NCBI GenBank assembly: GCA_030949325.1
Contig: JAUZSQ010000093.1
Coordinates: 1 to 64,000 of the forward strand
Length of the DNA: 64,000 bases
From: Sulfurovum sp.
Lineage (GTDB): Bacteria > Campylobacterota > Campylobacteria > Campylobacterales > Sulfurovaceae
Direction: 5' to 3'
Part shown: in pieces, positions 31,986 through 41,598 of the stretch
How the letters are laid out: each line of letters opens with the position of its first letter
Position numbering within the stretch: the stretch's first letter is position 1
The notes under the pieces: model-generated
Databases searched by the model: none
What the model was told of the DNA's origin: nothing
Seen by the model: the letters and a program-made list of their open reading frames with translations, nothing else
Translations under genes and position numbers: made by a program

Positions 31986-32816
31986 TTAGTTAATGATTGG
32001 TATCGTTCTTAGATATTTGGCTACAGCATCTTCATCATTGGAGTGGGGCAGTACAATAGTAGCAACAGCTTTGACTTCATCGAGGGCATTGGAGACAGCG
32101 ATAGAGGTCTTGGCAAGGTTAAACATGCCTATGTCATTGAGCGAATCACCAAATACCGTCATATCATTGCTATCACGTTCCAAATAATGCATGACTTTCT
32201 CCAAAGCATGGGCTTTGTCCCCTTTGGGATGTAATATCGTCAAAAAGTACCCATCACTATAATTCTCAGGAGCGAGTTTACACTCGATTGCGTCCTCAAA
32301 AGTACTTTTGAGTGCATCACAAAGAGGTTTGAGGGTAGTATATTCTCCAAAATAGACAATTTTTAGATTCATGTCCATGGTTTTATTTTGAGGATTAAAC
32401 TGCATACGAGGGTCATCTTTGTAGCCTTTGAGTACAAATTTTTGATGCCTATTGAGTGTGCGTGGATACAAGAAGGATTCATTCAAATCCATATCCTTAA
32501 GTCCTATAATAAAAGGGTCTATATCAAAGCCAAACCCTATCTCAACCACAGCGTCGCCTAGTGCCTTATTGATAGTCTGCACATCAATGAGCTTTTTCTC
32601 AGCAGAGACTATCATACTCCCATCCAAGAGTATCATAGGTGCTGTCAGATGTAAGGTATGTAAAAAATCACGGCTTGTTTGGTAGCTCCGTGCTGTGGCT
32701 ATGGAGAGTATATTGTCGTTGGCTTTTTCATTCCATACTTGGGTACTAAAGTCACTAATACTTAAGTCTGTACGCAAAAAGGTATGGTCTAGGTCTGTAA
32801 TATAGATAGGTTTCAT
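31986..32816 (-). CDS. HAD-superfamily (Cof-like, IIB) phosphatase
   Basis: About 276 residues from the preferred ATG at 32816 (an upstream ATG at 32831 is possible). Motif I YITDLDHTFLR with the nucleophile D8 and D10, cap domain insertion, motif III lysine region, and motif IV VFGDSLNDIGMF. Usually acts on sugar phosphates or similar small molecules; substrate unknown. About 40 bases separate it from the NlpC/P60 gene downstream. Confidence 0.85.
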   Translation of the reverse strand: MKPIYITDLDHTFLRTDLSISDFSTQVWNEKANDNILSIATARSYQTSRDFLHTLHLTAPMILLDGSMIVSAEKKLIDVQTINKALGDAVVEIGFGFDIDPFIIGLKDMDLNESFLYPRTLNRHQKFVLKGYKDDPRMQFNPQNKTMDMNLKIVYFGEYTTLKPLCDALKSTFEDAIECKLAPENYSDGYFLTILHPKGDKAHALEKVMHYLERDSNDMTVFGDSLNDIGMFNLAKTSIAVSNALDEVKAVATIVLPHSNDEDAVAKYLRTIPIIN

Positions 32817-32930
32817 GAAGGTATTATACACGATTTGTTTTTATTTGTAATGATAGACTCTCTTTTATAGGATATTTTCAGCATAAGATTGCTAGAGTAT
32901 TGTAATCTTGCCTATAAAGGAAGATATACT

Positions 32931-33029
32931 ATGTATAAAAATCCAAAAGAAGAACAAAAGTTTAGATTACAAATTTTTCAACATACGATTGCTATTATGT
33001 GTGACTTTGCCTTTACAAATTTTAAATAA
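32931..33029 (+). CDS. Possible 32-residue small protein
   Basis: ATG preceded by AAAGGAAG eight bases upstream. Encodes a short peptide (MYKNPKEEQKFRLQIF, then FQHTIAIMCDFAFTNFK) ending at TAA, eight bases before the next gene, with AAGAAGG in between. The good ribosome site is the only support. It could be a leader peptide or chance. Confidence 0.35.
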   Translation: MYKNPKEEQKFRLQIFQHTIAIMCDFAFTNFK

Positions 33030-33037
33030 GAAGGTGA

Positions 33038-34180
33038 ATGAAGTACTTGACCCAAAAGATAAAAGATATTTTAGCACAAATACATGCTACCGATGATATA
33101 GAAGAGAGAATAAAGATTGTAACAAAAGACTATGATGAGTCTTTGTATAAAAGTCGGAGGAAACAAGTATGGATTACAAGACCTAGCTATTCTATGCCTA
33201 TTATTCGAAAAATCAAAGAAGATACACCTACATGGGGTCTTTTAATCCTTGATAGTATTCCCATTAATGATAAAATACCAAAGTGTAGTCTTGGTTTTAA
33301 TAGATATGGTATTTCTCTAAATGCTGAATATTCTTTGATTATTGGTAGAATCTTGTCTCATCCACCATTGGAAGAGTTTAAAATTAAAGCACAGTTTACA
33401 AGTGTTTCTGAGAATCTTAGAAAATTAGGTGTCCCCTTATATAGTACAAATAGCCTATTAAATAAGCGTTTTTCTCTTGCAGAAAACATTATAGAACAAA
33501 AGCAAAAAAATCTTAAAAAAGTATTTACCTTACTTGAACCTATTTATCAAAGTAGAGAAGACCCTTTAACTCGTAAAGAGTTAGAAAGAATTGCTAGATT
33601 TGCTGTATATCTTATTAAACATAATATTCAAGGAAATGAAGAGAGGATATCCCTTTCCGATACTTTATCCGTAAGATTTAATAATGGTAGTTTAATAGTC
33701 TATAATGATAAAGAGAATCATAAAATTGTTAATGAAGAATATAACAAAGATATATTAGCTTTTAAAAACCATGAGAGAATGTGGATGAGTGAATATATTA
33801 ATTTATTGATGAGTGAGAGACGCTTTTTAAGAACTCAGGGTAGTCAAAAAGAGATTATTGGACAGACTATTAAAAAGATTATTAATATTTCTGAAGCAGA
33901 TAAAGGGTGTTTTATTAAATACTCTACAACTACAGGTAAACTCGATGAAGATTCTATCTATCATGGTGCGGATGATGACTATTGGCGTGGTATTAAAAGT
34001 ACTATTAAATACCTTAATGAGAATTCAAACTCGCGTCAACAATCTCGAGCTTTACGAATCATTGATAGATATTTTAATGAAGGAATCACTTTTGAGTTAG
34101 AAAACAATGGACAAAATATAGAACAACCCATAAAGGATAAATCTATACGCTCTTATATGCATACCTTTCTACACAACTAA
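33038..34180 (+). CDS. Hypothetical protein with truncated GAF-like domain, 3' end inside an insertion sequence
   Basis: 380 residues. The body (1-270) is not recognised: lysine-rich, helical, with PSYSMPIIRKIKEDTPTWGLLILDS. From about residue 275, EIIGQTIKKIINISEADKGCFIKY resembles the start of a GAF domain, and KDKSIRSYM near the end resembles the GAF 'siRS-vPl' strand. The last residues (HTFLHN) and the stop are encoded by the left end of the insertion element (from 34160). The protein therefore looks like a sensor cut off by IS insertion; its output domain is missing. Inference only. Confidence 0.55.
   Translation: MKYLTQKIKDILAQIHATDDIEERIKIVTKDYDESLYKSRRKQVWITRPSYSMPIIRKIKEDTPTWGLLILDSIPINDKIPKCSLGFNRYGISLNAEYSLIIGRILSHPPLEEFKIKAQFTSVSENLRKLGVPLYSTNSLLNKRFSLAENIIEQKQKNLKKVFTLLEPIYQSREDPLTRKELERIARFAVYLIKHNIQGNEERISLSDTLSVRFNNGSLIVYNDKENHKIVNEEYNKDILAFKNHERMWMSEYINLLMSERRFLRTQGSQKEIIGQTIKKIINISEADKGCFIKYSTTTGKLDEDSIYHGADDDYWRGIKSTIKYLNENSNSRQQSRALRIIDRYFNEGITFELENNGQNIEQPIKDKSIRSYMHTFLHN
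34160..34178 (+). repeat. Left terminal inverted repeat of the IS
   Basis: 19 bases identical to the reverse complement of 35540-35558, and also found at the end of the truncated copy (35920-35938). Confidence 0.9.
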
Positions 34181-34267
34181 CTCAAAAGAAAAAGTGCTAT
34201 TATTCAAGTAAAAGAAAAGACATGAATCAAAGACTAAAAAAGATATCAGAAGTTAGTAAGAGGTGAG

Positions 34268-35540
34268 ATGAATACAAAACATAGAAGCCAAAGTGGAATG
34301 AACCTAGTATTAGAGACTGATGGATGGAGTCAAGTTCAAGCGTCATGGCGATTTTATAATAATGAAGAAGTAACAATTCCCTCACTCAATGACCCCATCA
34401 TAGAAGAAGTGGTAGAGCAAAGTAACAAAAGAGCAGAGTAACTATACCTTGGTAGCCTATGATTGGTCACATTTAGACTATAAAAAGCATACAAAGAAAC
34501 AGGAACTTGTGACTAAGAATAAGAAAGGGAATGCGAAACAGATAGGATATGATTTGCAAGGTTCATTGGCAATGGATGAGAAAGGAAATCCTTTGGGTGC
34601 CTTAGCCCAAAACTTGGCAACAAGTGAGAAGATATACTCCACTTATGATAGCAATATTGATACAAACTTAACGCATTTAGAGGAGTTGGTTCAAAGAACT
34701 AAATACATACGAGAAAATTATAAGTTTGAAAAAGAGTTGGTTGATATTATTGACCGAGAAGGAGATAGTGTAGCCTTAATGAGAGAGTATGAAGCCAATG
34801 GTTGGTGCTATCTGATTCGAGCTAAATCAAATCACAAAGTTTACCTGCCTGACGAGGATAGAGAGGTAAAACAAGGAGATTTGGCAAAAGAATTAACGCT
34901 AGGAAGCTACCTTAAAACCATTAAATATAAAGTGGATAAAAAGATGCAAAAGGTGAAGATATTTGTCAATGAAATAGAGGTGAATATACGAAGAGATGCC
35001 ACCAAATCAGTACTTGACGAGGACGGTAAGCGAAAAACTATCTTCACAGCAGGAAAAAGTATTAAGGCAAGGTTTGTGGTGGAGAGATTGGTTGATGAAG
35101 ACAATAATACTGTTGCCCAATGGATGCTTTTGAGCAATGTTCCCAAAGAGGTAACAGCCACAACTATTGGTACTTGGTATTATCATAGATGGAAAATAGA
35201 AAGCTATTTCAAACTTCTAAAATCTTCTGGATTTAATCTTGAAAGTTGGCAACAAGAAACTCCAATGGCTCTGTTTAGAAGACTTCTCGTGGTCTCGTAT
35301 GCTACATTGTTTGTTTGGAAGATTGAGCGTTCGGAAGAGAAAAATGCTCCTGCTGTTAGAAAGTTTTTAGTGCAACTCTCAGGACGACTTATTGAAAAGA
35401 ACAAAGAATTTACAACACCTGCTTTACTATCAGGTCTTTGGGTTTTTATGAAGATGATGAATGTTTTAAAGATCTACGATGTTGAGGCTCTTTTTGCCTT
35501 TAAAGAGCAAATCGGGGATATGATGGGCATGGAACTTTGA
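34268..35540 (+). CDS. IS4-family DDE transposase (frameshift)
   Basis: The N-terminal part, from ATG 34268, has GWSQVQASWRFYNNEEV, matching the Tn5 transposase 'A-x-YRFxxN' region; it stops at 34441 in one frame. The catalytic part continues in another frame with AYDWSHLDY (first Asp), IIDREGDSVALM (second Asp) and the YREK signature YHRWKIESYFKLLK (Glu). The switch lies near 34425-34440. An earlier ATG at 34222 is in a third frame. Whether the frameshift is a read error or inactivates the element is unknown. About 420 residues when joined. Confidence 0.85.
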
Positions 35541-35558
35541 GTTGTGTAGAAAGGTATG

Positions 35559-35938
35559 ATTATCATAGATGGAAAATAGAAAGCTATTTCAAACTTCCGC
35601 AAATCTTCTGGATTTAATCTTGAAAGTTGGCAACAAGAAACTCCAATGGCTCTGTTTAGAAGACTTCTCGTGGTCTCGTATGCTACATTGTTTGTTTGGA
35701 AGATTGAGCGTTCGGAAGAGAAAAATGCTCCTGCTGTTAGAAAGTTTTAGTGCAACTCTCAGGACGACTTATTGAAAAGAACAAAGAATTTACAACACCT
35801 GCTTTACTATCAGGTCTTTGGGCTTTTATGAAGATGATGAATGTTTTAAAGATCTACGATGTTGAGGCTCTTTTTGCTTTTAAAGAGCAAATCGGGGATA
35901 TGATGGGCATGGAACTTTGAGTTGTGTAGAAAGGTATG
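35559..35938 (+). mobile_element. Left-truncated second copy of the IS (last 380 bp)
   Basis: Repeats 35179-35558 almost exactly, including the transposase end and right terminal repeat, head-to-tail with the full copy. It differs by a few substitutions and indels (near 35597, 35746, 35823, 35877), so it is not a perfect assembly echo. It begins at the YHRWK codons. It encodes no intact protein. Confidence 0.85.
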
Positions 35939-36103
35939 GATATAGAGACATTGAAAAAGAGTTTTAACAATATAGTAGATATAAAAAAACGAAATAAAAA
36001 GATAGTAGAAGTGTATGAAAAAGGATATTCACAGCATATGATTGCTAAAGTATTGGAATTAAATCAGGCGACTGTCCAAAGGATTATTAAGAGGACGAAG
36101 TAG
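35936..36103 (+). pseudogene. Orphan helix-turn-helix fragment, probable transposase C-terminus
   Basis: 55 codons from an ATG formed by the last bases of the truncated IS, ending at TAG 36101-36103. The end reads KIVEVYEKGYSQHMIAKVL then LNQATVQRIIKR, a resolvase-type HTH like that at the C-terminus of REP-associated (Y1/TnpA_REP) transposases. There is no upstream body, so it looks like a remnant left after IS-linked deletion. Related to the small ORF at 52585-52713. Confidence 0.5.
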
Positions 36104-36146
36104 CATTCACATCGCTTGACCCCTCGATTTAGCTAACTCAGCTATC

Positions 36147-37587
36147 CTATTCTTGATTCATCTCCTTGACAGCATCGGCATACTCTTGGTCTGCTTTAAT
36201 CGTAGCATCCAGCTTCTCTTGTGTCAGGTTAATATCATCAAAATTTGTACGTTTCTTGGTTTTAGGCTTCTCTATCTTCGCGATAGCTATTTTCTTCTCA
36301 GATTGCTTTATTTCTTTGGGTTTGGTCTTTGCTGTGACTTTCACTTTTGGCTTGATAGCTACTTTTTCTACTGCTTTTTTGACTACTTTCTTCGGCTTAT
36401 TAAATTTACTTAATGCTTTATTCACTTCTTTAAGACTTTGTTTCAATTCCAAAATTCGTGCTTGTTTTTCTTGCTTCTTTTTCTTTGCTTCTGCACGTTT
36501 GGCTTTTTTCACTTCAAGTTTTCGCTTTTTTTCTGCTTCGGCTTTGGCTCGTTTTTCTGCTTTGGCTTCTTTTGCTTTTTCTTTCTTCTGTGCACGTTTT
36601 TTAGCACGTTGTTTTTCATAAGCTTCGACCTCTAGTCTTTCTATATCAGCTTTCTCTTGGGCTATACGTTTAGCTTTGGCTTTTTTACGCTTGGCTTCTG
36701 CCTCTTTCTCTGCCTTTTCCTTGGCTAGTCTTTCTTTTTTGGCTTTTTTGGCTTCGGCTTTTTCTTTCTCAAGACGCTTGGCTTCTGCCTCTTTCTCTGC
36801 TTTTTCCTTGGCTAGTCTTTCTTTTTTGGCTTTTTTTTGGCTTTTGCTCGGCTTTTTCTTTCCTCAAGACGCTTGGCTTCTGCCTCTTTCTCTGCTTTTT
36901 CCTTGGCTAGCTTCTTTCTTTTTTGGCTTTTTTTGCTTCAGGCTTTTTCTTTATCAAGACGCTTGGCTTCTGCCTCTTTATCAGCCTTTTCTTTGGCTAG
37001 TCTTTCTTTTTTGGCTTTTTTGGCTTCAGCTTTTTCTTTCTCAAGACGCTTGGCTTCTGCCTCTTTCTCTGCTTTTTCCTTGGCTATTCTTTCTTTTTGG
37101 CTTTTTTCGGCCTCTGGCTTCTTCTTTTCGCCTGGACGGCTTCGCTTTCTGCCTTTTTATCAGCCTTATCTTGGGCTATTCTTTCTTTTTCAGCCTTTCT
37201 CGCTTCGACTTTTTCTTTTGCAAGACGCTTGGTTTCTGTTTCTTTCTCCACTTTTTCTTTGGCTCGTGTTATTGCCTTGGATTCAGGCTCAAGAGGGATA
37301 ATCCTAGTTTTAGCAGAAGTACTTTCATCTTCTATCAAAGCTTCTAAAAGTGCTATTTGTACTTCTGGTATAGGTTTTTTACTTTTTTGGGTGCTATTTC
37401 GCTGAGGGGTTTGTCGCTGAGGAGTTTCTTGTTTTACGCTTTTATCTTCATGCTTTTTCAAGCCAGACAGAAGTAAATCTTGCTCATATTCTAAGTTTCC
37501 AAAGTTTGTTTGTAAATCAAATGGATTTTCTGATGCTTCTACTTGCATCACTAATGCTATTATCCCTACCCATAGTATGTGTTTCAT
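36147..37587 (-). CDS. Secreted Lys/Glu/Ala coiled-coil protein with 29-residue repeats (several frameshifts)
   Basis: About 480 residues when joined. The preferred start MKHILWVGIIALVMQ (ATG 37587, after GGAG) gives a signal peptide, then NPFDLQTNFGNLEYEQDLLLSGLKK. From about residue 120 to 400 it is almost wholly K, E, A and R, with a 29-residue unit (EKEKAEAKKAKKERLAKEKA and on). The C-terminus is NLTQEKLDATIKADQEYADAV. Frames shift near 37110, 36930, 36840 and 36520-36660. It occupies the place after eno and the FtsB-like gene where Campylobacter encodes Cj1670c-type periplasmic proteins. Probably a rigid periplasmic rod; function unknown. Confidence 0.7.
36687..37130 (-). repeat. 87-bp tandem repeats (about five copies) inside the coiled-coil gene
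   Basis: The anchor ACGCTTGGCTTCTGCCTCTTT recurs from 36687, 36774, 36869, 36959 and 37046. Spacings are 87, 95, 90 and 87 bases; 87 is 29 codons, and 95 and 90 carry extra bases that break the frame. Uneven spacing fits homopolymer errors or repeat slippage. Confidence 0.85.
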
Positions 37588-37623
37588 ATCCCTACACTCC
37601 TTTTTCATTGTTAGTTTAAATCA

Positions 37624-37889
37624 TTACTCTTTTGGTACCAACTGCTTTAATTCAAAAAAAGCTTTTTGAAGTACTTGATTTTCAATTTTTAATACCTTTT
37701 GTTGTGCTTCTAGCCCTGATTTTTTGTCTCTTAAATCAGCGAGTACCGTAAAAGAGTTTTCACCAAATATCAAAACCTTCACATAAAAACCCAGTAGCAC
37801 CGAAGCTACAAGTATCAAGAAAAGTGCTTTGAGAGAAAAGCCTGTAATACCTTCTGCTTCTCTACTCTGTGCTTCTGTACTGTCTTGCA

Positions 37890-37890
<1 letters not shown>
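37624..37890 (-). CDS. FtsB/DivIC-like septum protein
   Basis: 88 residues. Cytoplasmic N-terminus, one membrane span (about 20-42), then a short periplasmic coiled coil (ADLRDKKSGLEAQQKVLKIENQVLQKA). This is the FtsB/DivIC layout. The ATG overlaps the eno stop by one base (TAATG), and Campylobacter has a similar gene after eno. Divisome role is inferred from shape and position. Confidence 0.72.
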
Positions 37891-39164
<1,274 letters not shown>

Positions 39165-39297
39165 CTACATACCTTTAGTTATAATTAATACTCTTATTTT
39201 ATCGAAAGTTACCCTATATTTGTATGAGAGGCGTAATAGTGTGAAGTGGGGGTAAGTATATGGTAGAAAAAGTAAGTGATGAGGTAAATAAAAGGTA

Positions 39298-39385
39298 TGG
39301 CCGGGAGAGGGGGATTCGAACCCCCGGAGGTATAACCCTCACCGGTTTTCAAGACCGGCACATTCGACCACTCTGACATCTCCCG
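39298..39385 (-). tRNA. tRNA-Ser (UGA)
   Basis: Acceptor CGGGAGA/TCTCCCG with encoded CCA, a long variable arm as in class II tRNAs, anticodon stem CCGGT with loop CTTGAAA (anticodon TGA), and T arm GGGGGTTCGAATCCCCC. About 88 bases. Confidence 0.96.
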
Positions 39386-39454
39386 ACATTTGCAAGGTAA
39401 CATTAGTTCAATAGAAACACTATTTTATCTAATAAAAGATAAAATATAGTTTAT

Positions 39455-39531
39455 ATGGAGGAGCCAACCAGACTCGAACTGGTGAATAGCAGATTTGCAA
39501 TCTACGGCCTTACCAACTTGGCGATGGCTCC
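39455..39531 (-). tRNA. tRNA-Cys (GCA)
   Basis: Acceptor GGAGCCA/TGGCTCC, discriminator T and CCA, anticodon loop ATTGCAAAT (GCA), T arm CCAGTTCGAGTCTGG. U73 and GCA are the usual Cys identity elements. Ends are certain to within one base. Confidence 0.95.
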
Positions 39532-39554
39532 AAAATATAAGTTAAATATGTGAA

Positions 39555-39642
39555 TGGTGCCCGAGGCCGGACTTGAACCGGCACAGTCGCAATGACCGGG
39601 GGATTTTAAGTCCCCTGTGTCTACCAATTCCACCACTCGGGC
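39555..39642 (-). tRNA. tRNA-Leu (UAA)
   Basis: Acceptor GCCCGAG/CTCGGGC with A73 and CCA, long variable arm, anticodon loop ACTTAAAAT (TAA), T arm GCCGGTTCAAGTCCGGC. Class II tRNA. Confidence 0.96.
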
Positions 39643-39666
39643 ATAAAAGGCACCATCTATTGTTTA

Positions 39667-39741
39667 TGGAGCGGGCGAACGGGTTCGAACCGTCGACCCC
39701 AACCTTGGCAAGGTTATGCTCTACCGCTGAGCTACGCCCGC
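39667..39741 (-). tRNA. tRNA-Gly (GCC)
   Basis: Acceptor GCGGGCG/CGCCCGC, anticodon loop CTTGCCAAG (GCC), T arm ACGGTTCGAACCCGT, encoded CCA. First of the four-gene minus-strand cluster Gly-Leu-Cys-Ser, probably one transcript. Confidence 0.96.
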
Positions 39742-39827
39742 ACATCCATAATCTTCTTCTAAGTTTTCACTTAAAATCGGAATGAGATTATAGCCTAAAA
39801 AACTTTAGAAGTAAATAGTATTTGTGA

Positions 39828-39833
39828 TATAAT
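39828..39833 (+). promoter_or_regulatory. Candidate -10 for ilvD
   Basis: TATAAT 54 bases before the ilvD ATG, with the palindrome at 39853-39869 just downstream. Confidence 0.5.
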
Positions 39834-39852
39834 CTTTAAAATACTTAAAAAT

Positions 39853-39869
39853 ACTATACTAAGTATAGT
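39853..39869. promoter_or_regulatory. Palindrome in the ilvD 5' region, possible operator
   Basis: ACTATACTAAGTATAGT is symmetric apart from its centre. It lies between the candidate -10 and the ATG, at the position of a repressor site. No regulator is known from the sequence. Confidence 0.45.
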
Positions 39870-39886
39870 GTTTACAGGAGAATAAT

Positions 39887-41577
39887 ATGAGAAGTAATGA
39901 AATAAAAGAGGGGTTTTCACGAGCACCTCATAGAAGTCTATTGAGAGCTACAGGGGTCAAAGATGAAGACTTTGCCAAGCCATTTATTGGGGTAGCCAAC
40001 TCTTTTATCAGAAATCATCCCTGGTCACTTTTTTCTCAATAAAGTAGCTGAAATCATCAAAGAAGAAATACGAGCAAACGGTTGTGTGCCTTTTGAATTT
40101 AATACTATTGGTGTAGATGATGGTATTGCTATGGGGCATGATGGTATGCTCTATTCTTTGCCATCGCGTGAGATTATTGCCAATTCTATTGAGACGGTGA
40201 TGAATGCTCATAAGCTTGATGCGATGATAGCCATACCCAACTGTGACAAAATCGTTCCAGGGATGATAATGGGTGCTTTGCGTGTCAATGTTCCTACGGT
40301 CTTTGTCTCAGGTGGACCTATGGAGAAAGGCTATACTGAAGATGGTACGCCTATTGATTTGGCTACAGCCTTTGAAGCAGTAGGTAAGCATGAAGCAGGA
40401 GAAATCACCGATGAAGAGCTTCTTGATATTGAATGTAATGCTTGTCCTAGTGGTGGCTCATGTTCTGGTATGTTTACAGCCAATTCTATGAATACACTCA
40501 TGGAGGCTATGGGCATTGCCTTGTCTGGTAATGGTACAATACTTGCACTCACCCCTGCACGAACAGCCTTGTATAAAAAAGCTGCGCGTCGTATTTGTGA
40601 AATCGCTAAACTTGAAGCATCAGAGCAAGAAAAATACCGTATGAAAAATATCTTGAATGAAAATGCCGTACGCAATGCTTTTGCCGTAGATATGGCAATG
40701 GGTGGAAGCTCCAATACTGTACTGCACATGTTGGCCATTGCCAAAGGAGCCGATGTTGACTTTAATCTCAGTGACATCAATGCGATTTCAAAACGTGTTT
40801 CACATATCGCCAAAATCTCTCCTTCACTTTCTACGGTACACATGGAAGACATCGACAAAGCAGGTGGAGTCAATGCCGTGATGCATGAGATGATGAAACG
40901 TGGTGAGGATATCTTGCTGGACAATTTGGCTATCACAGGGGGAAACACTCTATGAAAAAGTCAAAGATGCTAAAATCATTGATACCAATATCATTCATAC
41001 CATTGACAATCCTTATTCTGAAGTTGGTGGTTTGGCTATTTTATATGGTAACCTCGCAGAACAAGGTGCCGTTATTAAGACAGCAGGTATTATTGGAGAA
41101 AGAGTCTTTACAGGGACTGCTGTATGTTTCAATTCACAAGATGACTGTATCGAAGGTATCCTAGCAGGAAAAGTCGTCGCTGGTAATGTCGTAGTCATTC
41201 GTTATGAAGGTCCTCGTGGTGGTCCTGGTATGCAAGAAATGCTGAGTCCTACTAGCCTTATTATGGGTATGGGATTAGGTGATAAGGTAGCCCTTATTAC
41301 CGATGGTAGATTCTCAGGAGCTACCAGAGGAGCGAGTATTGGTCATGTGAGTCCTGAAGCTGCTGAAGGTGGGTTGATTGGACTGGTAGAAGATGGCGAT
41401 AGCATACATATAGATGTCGATAAATATATCTTAGAAGTAGCACTATCAGACGAAGAGATTAGTCAAAGAAGAGCCAATTTTAGCCCACTCATTAAGCCAC
41501 TAAAGAGTAAATGGTTACGTCAATACCGTGCCTTGGTTACCAATGCTAGTGCAGGTGCTGTACTCGAAGCTGACTAA
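39887..41577 (+). CDS. ilvD: Dihydroxy-acid dehydratase (two frameshifts)
   Basis: Fe-S enzyme of valine and isoleucine synthesis. Start ATG after CAGGAGAATAAT. Cluster-ligand regions [11 protein letters not shown] and [17 protein letters not shown], and the C-terminal [19 protein letters not shown]. Frame changes near 40012 (extra A: ATCAGAAATC for ATCGAAATC) and near 40935 (extra G before AAACACTC). Corrected length about 563 residues, normal. Confidence 0.96.
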
Positions 41578-41598
41578 ATGTTAGAAGAAGGTCTTCCA

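Larger units (their letters stand above)
34160..35558 (+). mobile_element. IS4-family (Tn5/IS50-like) insertion sequence, 1,399 bp
   Basis: Bounded by perfect 19-bp terminal inverted repeats: CATACCTTTCTACACAACT at 34160-34178 and its complement at 35540-35558. It carries one DDE transposase gene. No matching target duplication is visible: the left flank is TCTTATATG, and the right flank is a truncated second copy of the element. The element ends a GAF-like gene. Confidence 0.88.

Noticed and set aside
34160-35938. Target-site duplication around the IS
   Set aside because: Flanks TCTTATATG and GATATAGAG do not match, and the second copy obscures the original right flank.
36687-37130. Regular 87-bp repeats considered as a CRISPR array
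   Set aside because: There are no unique spacers; the whole unit repeats, and it encodes a 29-residue protein unit.
36676-37405. Several plus-strand ORFs rich in Phe, Leu and Ser
   Set aside because: They are antisense shadows of the Lys/Glu/Ala repeat gene on the minus strand; the minus-strand product has a signal peptide, a ribosome site and the expected position after eno.
40331-40948. 205-codon minus-strand ORF over ilvD
   Set aside because: Antisense to the conserved ilvD core; composition reflects the complement of a real gene.
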